This document shows, piece by piece, positions 44,235-52,923 of a DNA stretch of 64,000 bases; the stretch's first letter is position 1, and every line of letters begins with the position of its first letter. Below the pieces are notes generated by a model. That model did not search any database and had not been told where the DNA came from. It worked only from the letters and a program-made list of their open reading frames with translations. The DNA is taken from NCBI RefSeq assembly GCF_001592125.1, contig NZ_BCWI01000010.1:1-64000 (forward strand), given 5' to 3'. The position numbers and the translations under genes were made by a program. Source of the stretch: Microbacterium hominis NBRC 15708 (lineage in GTDB: Bacteria; Actinomycetota; Actinomycetes; Actinomycetales; Microbacteriaceae).

Positions 44235-47200
44235 TCAGCGCGCGTCGCCGAGGTCGAAGAGCTCGATCTGCCGCAGCCGCACCGACTGGCGGGCGCGCAC
44301 CCGGAGGAAGCGGGCGCGCACCGGCTCGGCGAAGCGGAACGGGGTGGTCCGGTCGGGGGCCAGGGCCGTCGGGGCGGTCTCCGCGACGGGCCGCCACGAC
44401 ACGGCATCCTCGCTCGCCTCCCACTGCAGAGCGTCGGCCTCGACCGCGCCGACCGCGGTCACCGTCGCATCGGTCACGACGGTCGTCGCCGGGAACGCCC
44501 ACCCGGCCCACGCCCCGGTGCGCAGACGCACGCCGCGGTCGCCGCGCGCCGCGCCGTCGTCGAAGAGTCGTCCGGCGAACCAGACCCCGCGGGAGCGGAG
44601 GGCGCGCCCGGCGGTGCCCGTGAGATCACGGTGCCAGGGCGCGGCCGGCGGCGTCGGCGCCGTCCAGAGCGCTCCCTCCGGGGCCTCGCCGACATCCAGC
44701 TCCAGCTCGACGTCGCCCGCGAGCACCTCGACCGGCAGCGTCGGCGCGCCGAGCGGCATCCCGTTCACCCTCGCCGAGCGCAGCACGTGGGCGCCCGGAC
44801 CGCTCCGCCGCGTGCGGATGCGCAGGCGCGAGCCGTCGGAGCGCGCCACGGAGATGTCGTCGAAGAGCGGCGAGCCAATGACGAGCGCGCCCGAGGCGGG
44901 GTCGAGCGGGTAGAGGCCGAGCGCCGCCCAGAGCCACCACGCGCTCATCTCGCCGTTGTCCTCGTCGCCCGGGAAGCCCTGGCCGATGTGGCCGCCGGTG
45001 AACAGCCGCCGCGCGAGTCCGTGCGCCACCCCGCCCGCCCGCCAGGGCTCGTCGCTCGCGGTGTACATGTACGGGATGTGGTGCGCGGGCTGGTTCGAGA
45101 CGGCGCACATCCCGCTGCGCAGCGCCCGGGCCTCGCGCTGCTCGTGGATGACCTGGTGGTAGGAGCCGGCGTAGGCGCGGTCGGCCGTCTCCGGCTCCGC
45201 GAACAGCCGATCGAGGTGGGTGCGCAGTCCCCGCGGTCCGCCGTACAGCTGCGCCAGCCCCGCCGGATCGTGCACCGCGCTGACCGACATGCCCCATGCG
45301 TTCGTCTCGACGTAGTCCCCGCCCCAGACGCGCGGATCGAATCGCCCGCCCGGGAACGCGCCGTCGGCGTCCCGCCCCCGGAAGAAGCCCACGGCGGGGT
45401 CGAAGAGCTGCCGGTAGGAGAGCGAGTGGTTGGCGAGCCAGCGGGCGAGGGCGTCGTAGCGGGATGCCGACGGCTCCGGGGTCCGCGCCGCGAGCCGCCG
45501 GGCGAGCCGGGCGAGCGCGGCATCGCTGATCGCGTTCTCCACGCTCCAGCTCATGCCCTCGTGCGTGTCGCGGGGGATGTAGCCGAGGAAGCGGCCGCGG
45601 CCGATGCCCTTGCGTCCGCGGCGGGCATCCGGTGCGCGCTCCCCGGCGTTGCGCCACCCCGAGGCGAACGCCGCCTCCGCATCGTCCAGCAGCCCCCAGC
45701 GCTCGCCGTCCGCGAGGATCTGATCGCTGGAGGTGCCGACCATCGCGTCGACGTATCCGGGCGCCGACCACCGCGGCATCCACCCGGTGCGCCGCTGCTG
45801 CTCGAGGATGCCGTCCAGCAGTCGTCGCGCCCCGTCCGGGTCGACGAGCGAGAACAGCGGCCAGGCGGTGCGGTAGGTGTCCCAGTAGCCGTTGTTGACG
45901 GCGAGGCGTCCCGCCACGACCGGCGCGCCGGTCGCCTCGGCCGAGTGCGGGCCGGACGGGACGAACGGGTCGGCGTACACCGGTGCGGGCTGCTCCGCCG
46001 TGCCCGCGTTCTCGTGGGCCGCGTTCGGATACAGGTGCAGCCGGTACAGCGCCGAGGCCAGCTGCGCGCGGGAGTCGTCGTGCGCGAGCCCGCGGAACGG
46101 GCGCTCGGATGCCGGCAGGTCGGGGATCCGCACGCGATCGACGACGGTGTTCCAGGCGGCGTGGGTGCGCTCGCGCAGCTGATCGAAGGAGAGGTGCTCC
46201 GGCGCCTCCAGCGCGAGGGAGCGGCGAGCCTGCTCCAGCGAGACGAACGAGATCGCGATGCGCAGCTCCAGCTCGCCGCGGCCCGCGACGAAGCCGGCCC
46301 GGTCGCCGCGTCCGTCGTCGTCGAGGCGGCCCGCCCGCCCGGATGTCGTCCGCACGACGCCCACGAAGAACGTCCGGCCGCCGTTGCCCCACTCGGCATC
46401 GCCCTCGCCGACCCAGCCGTGCACGGCGTCCGCCGTCGCGGTCAGGGCGCCGTGGCGACCCGGCTGGTCGATCACGAGTCCGACGTCCCCATCGGTGCGC
46501 GGCGCGCGCACCCGGAAGAGCCCCACGTGGTCGGTCGCCGTCGCCTCCACGCGCAGGCCGCCGTCGAGGCTCGCCATCCACACATGCGGGTGCGCGCGCT
46601 CCGAGCCCGGCGCGATCCATCGGCGCCGGCGGGCCGGGGCGGAGGCGGGGGAGTCGTCGAACGGCATCACCTGGAGCACCCCGCGGTCGCCGATCCACGG
46701 ACTCGGCTGGTGGGAGAACTGCACCGCCTCCAGGCGCCGTCCCGCATCGTCGTCGTGCACGAAGGGGCGGTAGGGCCAGCGCTGGTCGCGGGCATCGGTG
46801 GCCGGGACGAGGAAGGTGAACCCGTGCGGGACGGCGACGGCCGGGATCGTGTTCCCCCGCGAGAACCGGTCGCCCGCGTGCGAACCACGACGCGTGTCGA
46901 CGCGTTCGGCGGGGGAACGGTCCCCGTGCGGCATCCGCTCGACGCGCACCTCGACGTAGCCGCTGACCTCGTCGACGCCGGTCAGGCCCGACGCGCCCAG
47001 AATCACCTCGACCGCCGCCGTGCGGCCGGCGAACGGCGCCAGGCCGACACTGTCGGCATTCCACTGCTCGGGCAGGCTCCACCGGGCCGCGAACTGCGCC
47101 TCCGCGGCGATCGGGAAGTCGTATCGATCACGCACACGGGGGTCAACGCTCAGCCGGTCCTCGCCGCTGCGGGCGTCGACGGCCACCGCCAGTGCGGCCC

Positions 47201-47417
47201 ACGGGGCGTGCACGGCGGCATCCCCGTCGGCGTAGAAGGCCCAGTGCAGCACGGTGTCGTCCGTGCACGCGACCTCGTGGAGTCCCGGCACCACCACGGT
47301 GACGACGCCGTCGGCCGGACGGAACCGGTAGCGGAACACCGTGCCGCCCAGCACCCCCGTGTGCGGGCGCGAGGACGGCGGGTCGGCCGGCCCGTCCGCC
47401 GGCTCCAGCGCGATCAT
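44235..47417 (-). CDS. GH92 alpha-mannosidase-like glycoside hydrolase
   Basis: A 1060-residue GH92 protein. The N-terminal beta-sandwich spans about residues 20-300. The catalytic (alpha/alpha)6 barrel shows NNGYWDTYRTAWPLFSLVDP, GTSSDQILAD, AYAGSYHQVIHEQREA and GFPGDEDNGEMSAWWLWAALGLYPL, the usual family landmarks with the acid/base and Asp region. The last 110 residues resemble an F5/8 type C (discoidin) carbohydrate-binding domain (RFAEPVRARFLRVRARQS). No signal peptide is seen, so it may act inside the cell on imported mannosides. ATG 47417 overlaps the upstream stop (ATGA). Confidence 0.88.
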   Translation of the reverse strand: MIALEPADGPADPPSSRPHTGVLGGTVFRYRFRPADGVVTVVVPGLHEVACTDDTVLHWAFYADGDAAVHAPWAALAVAVDARSGEDRLSVDPRVRDRYDFPIAAEAQFAARWSLPEQWNADSVGLAPFAGRTAAVEVILGASGLTGVDEVSGYVEVRVERMPHGDRSPAERVDTRRGSHAGDRFSRGNTIPAVAVPHGFTFLVPATDARDQRWPYRPFVHDDDAGRRLEAVQFSHQPSPWIGDRGVLQVMPFDDSPASAPARRRRWIAPGSERAHPHVWMASLDGGLRVEATATDHVGLFRVRAPRTDGDVGLVIDQPGRHGALTATADAVHGWVGEGDAEWGNGGRTFFVGVVRTTSGRAGRLDDDGRGDRAGFVAGRGELELRIAISFVSLEQARRSLALEAPEHLSFDQLRERTHAAWNTVVDRVRIPDLPASERPFRGLAHDDSRAQLASALYRLHLYPNAAHENAGTAEQPAPVYADPFVPSGPHSAEATGAPVVAGRLAVNNGYWDTYRTAWPLFSLVDPDGARRLLDGILEQQRRTGWMPRWSAPGYVDAMVGTSSDQILADGERWGLLDDAEAAFASGWRNAGERAPDARRGRKGIGRGRFLGYIPRDTHEGMSWSVENAISDAALARLARRLAARTPEPSASRYDALARWLANHSLSYRQLFDPAVGFFRGRDADGAFPGGRFDPRVWGGDYVETNAWGMSVSAVHDPAGLAQLYGGPRGLRTHLDRLFAEPETADRAYAGSYHQVIHEQREARALRSGMCAVSNQPAHHIPYMYTASDEPWRAGGVAHGLARRLFTGGHIGQGFPGDEDNGEMSAWWLWAALGLYPLDPASGALVIGSPLFDDISVARSDGSRLRIRTRRSGPGAHVLRSARVNGMPLGAPTLPVEVLAGDVELELDVGEAPEGALWTAPTPPAAPWHRDLTGTAGRALRSRGVWFAGRLFDDGAARGDRGVRLRTGAWAGWAFPATTVVTDATVTAVGAVEADALQWEASEDAVSWRPVAETAPTALAPDRTTPFRFAEPVRARFLRVRARQSVRLRQIELFDLGDAR

Positions 47418-48019
47418 GCCGGGTCGATGCGGAGCACCGTGGCGCTCTCGCCGACCGACAGGTCGTCCACGACCCGCAGCGACCGCGCGAGGTCGTCGAC
47501 GGCGGGAACCACCGTGCCGAACCGCTCGCGGTCTCCGCCGGTCGCCGTGACGGTGATCAGGTGCGTGCCCGTGTCCCACGTGTAGGTCGCGAACGGCGGC
47601 GGCGTCGTGCCCCCCTCGCGCGTCGGGGGCGTCGGCATGACGAGTCGCTCGCCGACGCCGAGGTAGGTGCCGCGGAAGCTCTCGGTGTCGTCGTACTCGA
47701 TCGGCATCATCGCCCGTGCGGTGCGCAGTTGGGGCGTCAGCTGCTGGATCTGCGCCATGACGACCACGAGCTCGGGATCGGACTTCCACACCCAGACGAG
47801 CACGCGTCCGGCCGCCTTGCGCATCAGGGCGGGAGCGGCCTGGCTCATCGCCCAGGCCGCGAACCCGCCGCCGGGCCGGGGCTGCGCGCCGACGGCCGCG
47901 TTCGCCTGGCCGAGCAGCATGCGGATCGCCTTCTTGCGGGCGCGACGCCCGGAGAAGCCGAAGGAGTCGGTCACGGCGACCCAGCGAGCAGGGTCCGCAT
48001 CCGCGGTGAGTCGAGCCAT
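47414..48019 (-). CDS. Uncharacterised protein translationally coupled to GH92
   Basis: A 201-residue soluble protein with no family I can name: WVAVTDSFGFSGRRARKKA at the start, a central VLVWVWKSDPELVVVMAQIQ, and a C-terminal TGTHLITVTATGGDRERF, then VPAVDDLARSLRVVDDL. The C-terminal pattern (beta strand, short loop, PxVDDLARS helix) also ends the proteins encoded at 51750-52304 and, more loosely, 52315-52923. It overlaps the GH92 start by four bases. A carbohydrate role is not evident. Confidence 0.72.
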   Translation of the reverse strand: MARLTADADPARWVAVTDSFGFSGRRARKKAIRMLLGQANAAVGAQPRPGGGFAAWAMSQAAPALMRKAAGRVLVWVWKSDPELVVVMAQIQQLTPQLRTARAMMPIEYDDTESFRGTYLGVGERLVMPTPPTREGGTTPPPFATYTWDTGTHLITVTATGGDRERFGTVVPAVDDLARSLRVVDDLSVGESATVLRIDPA

Positions 48020-48138
48020 GGCACCACGTTACGCGGCGCGGCTCCTCCCGGGCCAGAGAAGGCCCTCGGGTAGACTCGACGGCGGTGGCTCCGCGATCCG
48101 CGGTCTCGCCGCCGCCGCACAGATAGGCCCCGCACCCC

Positions 48139-49350
48139 GTGACCGAATCCGCGACACCCGACGACCCGACCCCCCTGCATCGGCCGCTCACGATCGTCAT
48201 CGCCGCCGACACCTTCAGCCCTGACGTCAACGGCGCCGCCCGCTTCGCCGAGCGCCTCGCCGCCGGACTCGCCGGGCGCGGCCACGACGTCCACATCATG
48301 ACGCCGAGTGTGAAGCACTCCGTGCACGGCACGTTCCGGGAGACGATCGAGGGTCAGGAGATCACCGTGCACCGCCCTCCGGGGTGGCGCTGGCCTCCGC
48401 ACGACTGGCTGCGCTTCGTGCTGCCGTGGATGGCGAAGCACTATTCCCGCAAGCTCCTCGACGAGGTGCCGGCCGACGTCGTGCACAGTCAGTCGCACAT
48501 CGTGCTCGGCCGCGCGCTGACCCGCATCGCCCGTCAACGCGGCATCCCCGTGGTCGCCACCAACCACGTCATGGCCGAGAACATCCTCGACTTCACGACC
48601 CTGCCGCCGCTGCTGGACAAGGTGGTCGTCAAGCTCGCGTGGGACGACGCGAAGCGCACCTTCGACATGTCGCGTGCGGTCACCACCCCCACGCGCAAGG
48701 CGGCGGAGTTCCTCGAGAGCACCATCGACATCCAGGGCGTCATCCCGATCAGCTGCGGGATCGACAAGCGCAACTACACGCCCGACCTGACCCCGCGCAC
48801 CCACCGCCGCGTGCTGTTCGTCGGACGGCTCACCACCGAGAAGCACGTCGAGGTGACGCTCGCCGCGGTCGCGAAGCTCGCGCCGGAGCTGCCCGAGATC
48901 ACGTTCGACATCGTCGGCGGCGGCGACCAGCGCCGCGCCCTCGAGCAGGCCGTGCAGCGCCTCGGCATCCAGGACCGGGTCACGTTCTACGGACGTGTCG
49001 AAGAGGACGACCTGCGCGCCGCCTACACGCGTGCGGACGTCTTCGCGATCGCCTCGATCGCCGAGCTCCAGTCGATCGCGACGATGGAGGCGATGGCCTC
49101 GGGCCTGCCCGTCGTCGCCGCCGATGCCGTCGCCCTCCCGCACCTCGTGCGCGACGGCGAGAACGGCTACCTGTTCGAGCCGGGCGACGTCGACGACCTC
49201 GCCGACAAGCTCCGGCGCGTGCTCACGGCCTCGCCGGAGGAGTACCTGCGCATGCAGCAGGCATCGCTCGACGGCGTGGAGATCCACGACATCGAGAAGA
49301 CGCTCGACACCTTCGAGAAGCTGTATCGCGGTGAACCGATCGGCGGCTGA
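48139..49350 (+). CDS. GT4 glycosyltransferase
   Basis: A 403-residue GT-B enzyme of family GT4. N-terminal domain: LTIVIAADTFSPDVNGAARF and HSQSHIVLGRALTRIA; C-terminal nucleotide-sugar domain: VLFVGRLTTEKHVEVTL, FDIVGGGDQRRALE, VTFYGRVEEDDLRAAYTRADVFA and the E-x7-E region SIAELQSIATMEAMASGLPVV. It resembles PimB/MgtA-type mannosyl- or diacylglycerol glycosyltransferases. GTG 48139 is the start. The next gene, another GT4, begins one base after the stop. Confidence 0.88.
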   Translation: MTESATPDDPTPLHRPLTIVIAADTFSPDVNGAARFAERLAAGLAGRGHDVHIMTPSVKHSVHGTFRETIEGQEITVHRPPGWRWPPHDWLRFVLPWMAKHYSRKLLDEVPADVVHSQSHIVLGRALTRIARQRGIPVVATNHVMAENILDFTTLPPLLDKVVVKLAWDDAKRTFDMSRAVTTPTRKAAEFLESTIDIQGVIPISCGIDKRNYTPDLTPRTHRRVLFVGRLTTEKHVEVTLAAVAKLAPELPEITFDIVGGGDQRRALEQAVQRLGIQDRVTFYGRVEEDDLRAAYTRADVFAIASIAELQSIATMEAMASGLPVVAADAVALPHLVRDGENGYLFEPGDVDDLADKLRRVLTASPEEYLRMQQASLDGVEIHDIEKTLDTFEKLYRGEPIGG

Positions 49351-49351
49351 G

Positions 49352-50461
49352 ATGCGCCTGCTGTTCGACGCCCGCTACATCCGCACCGACTTCCACGACG
49401 GCATCAGCCGCTACTCCGCGGAGCTCGCGGCCGCCGTCGCCGCCCTCGCGCCCGAGCGCGATGTCGAGGTCGCGTACCTCATCCACGACGAGGCGCAGCG
49501 CGCGTTCCTCCCCGACGGCGCACGTGCACTGCGCATCCACGCCCCGACCGCCGTGCGGGAGCCGCTCACGGCGCTCGTGCTCAACCGGTACCGTCCGGAT
49601 GCCGTCTTCTCGCCGATGCAGACGATCGGCACGCTCGGCCGGCGTTTCGGGCTGATCCTGACGCTGCACGACACGATCTACTACCGCCACCGCACCCCGC
49701 CGCGAAACCTCCCCTGGTACGTTCGTGTCGGCTGGCGGTTGTTCCACCTGTCCTACGTGCCGCAGCGCCTCACGCTGAACGCCGCGGACACCGTCGCGAC
49801 GGTGAGCGAGACCAGCGCCGCCGAGTTCGCCCGGGTGCGGCTGACGACGCGGCCCGTCGTCGTGATCCCGAACGCCCCGCAGCGTCTCGCGGCGCTGCTG
49901 CCGGATGGCGTCGGCGTCGAGCCGGGCGCGGAGAACCTCGTCTACATGGGCTCCTTCATGGGCTACAAGAACGTCGAGACGCTCATCCGCGCGATGGCGG
50001 AGCTGCCCGGGCGCACGCTGCACCTGCTGTCGCGCATCTCCGACGAGCGGCGCGCCGAGCTCGAGCGCCTCGCCGACGGTCGCGGGGGGACGGTGCGCTT
50101 CCACAACGGCGTCACGGATGCCGAGTACGCCGCCCTGCTGGCCGACCGGGCGGTGCTGGTGTCGGCATCCCTCGATGAGGGCTACGGACTGCCGGTCGCC
50201 GAGGCGCTCGCGCTCGGGGTGCCGGCCGTCGTGACCGACATGCCGATCTTCCGCGAGGTGGCGGGCGGCGGCGCGCAGTACGCCCCCGGCACGGATGCCG
50301 CGGCCTTCGCCGCCGCGGTGCGCGAGCTGGACGATCCCGTGCGCCGCGACGCCGTGATCGCGGCGGGCGCGGACCACATCGCGCGGTTTTCCTGGGAGCG
50401 GTCGGCGAACGTGCTGCTCGACGCGGTCACCCGGGTCTCCGGCGTCGCCCGCGGTCGCTGA
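49352..50461 (+). CDS. GT4 glycosyltransferase (mannosyltransferase-like)
   Basis: A 369-residue GT4 enzyme: MRLLFDARYIRTDFHDGISRYSAEL at the start (in part RTDFHDGISRYSAEL), TLHDTIYYRHRTPPRNLPW, and the C-terminal half NLVYMGSFMGYKNVETLI, VLVSASLDEGYGLPVAEALALGVP. The GI(S)RY motif near the N-terminus is typical of mannosyltransferases. It is read with the preceding glycosyltransferase, perhaps for a glycolipid or surface glycan, close to a GH92 gene. Confidence 0.88.
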   Translation: MRLLFDARYIRTDFHDGISRYSAELAAAVAALAPERDVEVAYLIHDEAQRAFLPDGARALRIHAPTAVREPLTALVLNRYRPDAVFSPMQTIGTLGRRFGLILTLHDTIYYRHRTPPRNLPWYVRVGWRLFHLSYVPQRLTLNAADTVATVSETSAAEFARVRLTTRPVVVIPNAPQRLAALLPDGVGVEPGAENLVYMGSFMGYKNVETLIRAMAELPGRTLHLLSRISDERRAELERLADGRGGTVRFHNGVTDAEYAALLADRAVLVSASLDEGYGLPVAEALALGVPAVVTDMPIFREVAGGGAQYAPGTDAAAFAAAVRELDDPVRRDAVIAAGADHIARFSWERSANVLLDAVTRVSGVARGR

Positions 50462-50470
50462 GCGCGGCGC

Positions 50471-50550
50471 GTCCCGAACTCCTCCACTCCGACCCTCCGC
50501 GGGTCGGATCGGCGCGGATCAGGGGCGTCACGGCCGGCGGTGGAGGAGTT
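50471..50550. repeat. Second ACTCCTCC/GGAGGAGT inverted repeat
   Basis: GTCCCGAACTCCTCCA (50471-50486) is opposed by TGGAGGAGTT (50541-50550), ten perfect pairs (AACTCCTCCA), enclosing 54 bases. The left arm is nearly identical to the arm at 32074-32088. It lies between a glycosyltransferase gene and a small convergent ORF. Confidence 0.65.
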
Positions 50551-50562
50551 GCGGCCGGCCAG

Positions 50563-50682
50563 TCACGGCAGTCGGTTCGGGTCCGTCGGCACCTGCCGGT
50601 GGCCGTCGGTGAGAAGCGCGCGGACGGTGGCGCCGATGGCGATGAGCGAGAGGGTCGCGAGGGGGATGATCACAGCAAGCAT
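50563..50682 (-). CDS. 39-residue small membrane protein
   Basis: A short leftward ORF, ATG at 50682 and TGA at 50563-50565, encodes MLAVIIPLATLSLIAIGATV, then RALLTDGHRQVPTDPNRLP. It has one membrane helix (residues 2-20) and a conserved-looking polar tail with DGHRQVPTDP. Third-position bias is strong. I believe similar tiny proteins occur in Microbacteriaceae, but I cannot search here. It is divergent from the GlxA regulator. Confidence 0.65.
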   Translation of the reverse strand: MLAVIIPLATLSLIAIGATVRALLTDGHRQVPTDPNRLP

Positions 50683-50705
50683 GGCAGAAAAGCTACGCTG
50701 GGTTC

Positions 50706-50729
50706 AGTTCTGCCACGAGTGGCAGGACT
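50706..50729. promoter_or_regulatory. Palindrome between small ORF and GlxA-type regulator
   Basis: CTGCCACGAGTGGCAG (50710-50725) is a perfect 7-2-7 inverted repeat and extends to AGT and ACT outside one mismatched pair (24 bp in all). It lies 24-47 bases before the regulator's ATG and could be an autoregulatory site. Confidence 0.55.
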
Positions 50730-50753
50730 GCTCAAGAGAGTAGGATTCCTGCC

Positions 50754-51740
50754 ATGAAGACCATCGCCTGCGTCGTTCAGCCCGGTTTCGCCCCGTTCGA
50801 GTTCGGGCTCGCGTGCGAGGCGTTCGGCCTCGACCGGTCGGACGACGGCATCCCCAGCTTCGACTTCCGCGTCGTCGCGCCCGATCCGGGCGCCGTGCCC
50901 AGCAACCTGCGCTTCTCGATCAACGTCGACGACGACCTCACGTTCGCCGACGAGGCCGACCTCGTCGTCATCACGCCCATCCCGCGCGAGCAGTGGGCCC
51001 ACGTGGACGAGCGGGTCGCGGCCGTCGTGCGCCGCGCCGTGGAGCGCGGCGCCTGGGTGCTGACGGTGTGCAGCGGCTCGTTCGTCGTGGCCGCCGCGGG
51101 CGTGCTCGACGGCCGCCGGGCCACGACCCACTGGCGCTACGCCGACACGATGGCCGCGATGTACCCCGAGATCGACGTGGACGCGAACGTGCTCTACGTG
51201 CAGGACGGCCGCATCATCACGAGCGCGGGAACCGCCGCGGGCCTCGACGCATGCCTCCACCTGCTGCGCATCGAGCTGGGCGCCGAGATGACCAACACGA
51301 TCGCGCGCCGCATGGTCGTGCCTCCCCAGCGCGACGGCGGGCAGGCGCAGTTCATCGCCAAGCCGCTGCCCGAGTCGACGTCGCTGTCGCTGACGCCGGT
51401 CACCGAATGGATGCTGGAGAACCTCACCCTCGACCTGTCGGTGGACCAGCTCGCCGCCCGCGCGCACATGTCGCCGCGGACGTTCGCCCGGCGGTTCAAA
51501 GCCGACTACGGCACGACCCCGGCCGCGTGGCTGGGGCGCCAGCGCATCATCCACGCGCAGCGACTGCTCGAGCAGACCGATCTCGGCCTCGACGCCATCG
51601 CCGCCGCCTGCGGCTTCGGCTCGGCGGCGGTCCTGCGGCAGAACTTCGCCCGCACCCTCGGGCTCACCCCGACCGCCTACCGCGCGCGCTTCACGTGCGC
51701 GACGCCGGCGCAGGAGTCGATGGCGGCGATGGCGTCCTGA
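50754..51740 (+). CDS. GlxA-family regulator (DJ-1/PfpI plus AraC HTH)
   Basis: A 328-residue transcription regulator. The N-terminal DJ-1/PfpI-like domain (to about 190) has GFAPFEFGLACEAFGLDRSD, VLTVCSGSFVVAAAGVLDGRRATTHWR (in part VCSGSFVVAAAGVLDGR) and IITSAGTAAGLDACLHL. The C-terminal AraC domain has LAARAHMSPRTFARRFKADYGTTP and LDAIAAACGFGSAAVLRQNF (two HTHs, in parts). These regulators often act on amine, nitrile or catabolic genes; no target is clear here beyond itself or the small ORF. Confidence 0.9.
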   Translation: MKTIACVVQPGFAPFEFGLACEAFGLDRSDDGIPSFDFRVVAPDPGAVPSNLRFSINVDDDLTFADEADLVVITPIPREQWAHVDERVAAVVRRAVERGAWVLTVCSGSFVVAAAGVLDGRRATTHWRYADTMAAMYPEIDVDANVLYVQDGRIITSAGTAAGLDACLHLLRIELGAEMTNTIARRMVVPPQRDGGQAQFIAKPLPESTSLSLTPVTEWMLENLTLDLSVDQLAARAHMSPRTFARRFKADYGTTPAAWLGRQRIIHAQRLLEQTDLGLDAIAAACGFGSAAVLRQNFARTLGLTPTAYRARFTCATPAQESMAAMAS

Positions 51741-51749
51741 CCGTCGGCG

Positions 51750-52304
51750 TCAGGCCAGGCGGATGCTGCGTGCCAGCTCGTCGACCACGGGGTCGAGCGC
51801 TTCGGCCAGCGGCAGATCCGAGCCGGCCGTCAGCACAACGATGTCGCGCTCGGGAGTGCGCCACACCCAGTTGGTCGCCCGGACGATCGTGTCACCCGCA
51901 GTGCGGATCCACCGCGTCGACTTCGTGCCCGTCCCCAGCGTCTCGGAGGCGAACGGGACGACCTCGGGCTCGCGCACGGCGGGCCCCTGGTTCTCATGGG
52001 TGAGGTCGGTCAGAGCCACGTCCTCGCGGCGTGGCAGGTCGTAGACGTCGACGATCGCGTGCGGTGCGGTGATGTTCGGCAGGTGCACGAAGCGGATGGT
52101 GCCCGACCGGTTGTTGCGCACCGCGCCCACGAGGTACGCGCGCAGCCAGTCGACGAGCTCGGCCGGCGCGGCCGTGGGTCCGTCTCCGCCGAAGGCGCGC
52201 GCGACGGCATCCGCCCACTGCTCCTCGTCGGCGAACGACTCCCAGGGGAACACGTTCGGAACGTAGACCCACCGGTCCAGGTCGTAGTCCATGTCGATGG
52301 CCAT
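51750..52304 (-). CDS. Uncharacterised protein, last gene of the T7SS-like operon
   Basis: A 184-residue soluble protein starting MAIDMDYDLDRWVYVPNVFPW. Further features are VDWLRAYLVGAVRNNRSGT, FVHLPNITAPHAIVDVYDLP and a C-terminal DIVVLTAGSDLPLAEALDP, then VVDELARSIRL. The end resembles that of the protein at 47414-48019. No named family is recognised. It is ten bases downstream of the 202-residue partner, so it belongs to the same operon; a role as a chaperone or immunity partner of the secreted proteins is speculation. Confidence 0.7.
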   Translation of the reverse strand: MAIDMDYDLDRWVYVPNVFPWESFADEEQWADAVARAFGGDGPTAAPAELVDWLRAYLVGAVRNNRSGTIRFVHLPNITAPHAIVDVYDLPRREDVALTDLTHENQGPAVREPEVVPFASETLGTGTKSTRWIRTAGDTIVRATNWVWRTPERDIVVLTAGSDLPLAEALDPVVDELARSIRLA

Positions 52305-52314
52305 GAGGGTCCTC

Positions 52315-52923
52315 TCAGTCCCAGCGGAGCGTGCGCAGCAGAAGGTCGCCGAGCTCCGCCAGGGCGTCGACGATCGGGGCGAGCTGCGGGTCGGCTGTGC
52401 CGCTGACCGTGCACACCGCGCGCAACCGGCGGTCGGTGCCGGGGATCGGCCAGGCGAAACGCAGGCGCAGGAGCGGTGCCATCTCCGCGGTGTCGGCGGG
52501 CGCCGCGAACCGTGCCGTCGCACGTTCGGCCTGCCCGGCGGAGGTGGTCACGCTCTCGCGGACCTCGGATGCCGACGCCTCCTCGTCTTCGGGGGTCGTC
52601 GGTGCCGGGCCGGTGCTGATCGCGATCGCGAGAGACACGGGCGCGCGCCACGGCACGCCCATCGGGACGATGAGGTCGAGCACGCCCGCGTTGCGCGCGC
52701 TGCGGGCCGAGGCGACGAGCTGGGCGGCGGTCCTGTCGATCTGCGGGCCGTAGCTGTCGCGCGGCAGGTCGCGGTAGTGCCGACGGACGAGGTCGGCGAT
52801 CTCGGCGTCGGTCGAGCGCGCCACGGGGATGAGCAGGAACCCCGGCGGCAGCACGAGCCGGTAGCGCGGGGGAGCGATCTCGGTCACGGTGCCCGTCGCG
52901 GTCTCGGTGTCCTTCGCGGTCAC
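52315..52923 (-). CDS. Uncharacterised protein of the T7SS-like operon
   Basis: A 202-residue protein starting with GTG that overlaps the upstream stop (GTGA). After a Thr/Glu-rich start it reads PPRYRLVLPPGFLLIPVAR, RRHYRDLPRDSYGPQIDRT and a beta-rich VPMGVPWRAPVSLAIAIST, ending with ADPQLAPIVDALAELGDLL. The YRLVLPPGFxxIPV opening is seen in many small actinobacterial proteins of unknown role. Probably a paralog of its downstream neighbour. Function unknown. Confidence 0.7.
   Translation of the reverse strand: MTAKDTETATGTVTEIAPPRYRLVLPPGFLLIPVARSTDAEIADLVRRHYRDLPRDSYGPQIDRTAAQLVASARSARNAGVLDLIVPMGVPWRAPVSLAIAISTGPAPTTPEDEEASASEVRESVTTSAGQAERATARFAAPADTAEMAPLLRLRFAWPIPGTDRRLRAVCTVSGTADPQLAPIVDALAELGDLLLRTLRWD

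Noticed and set aside
44631-47585. A 984-codon plus-strand frame opposite the GH92 gene
   Set aside because: It is the antisense shadow of the mannosidase gene; no ribosome site or family signature.
48060-48138. A small ORF or alternative start after TAGACT near 48073
   Set aside because: The hexamer could be the promoter of the glycosyltransferase gene with a leader of about 55 bases; no convincing short peptide follows.
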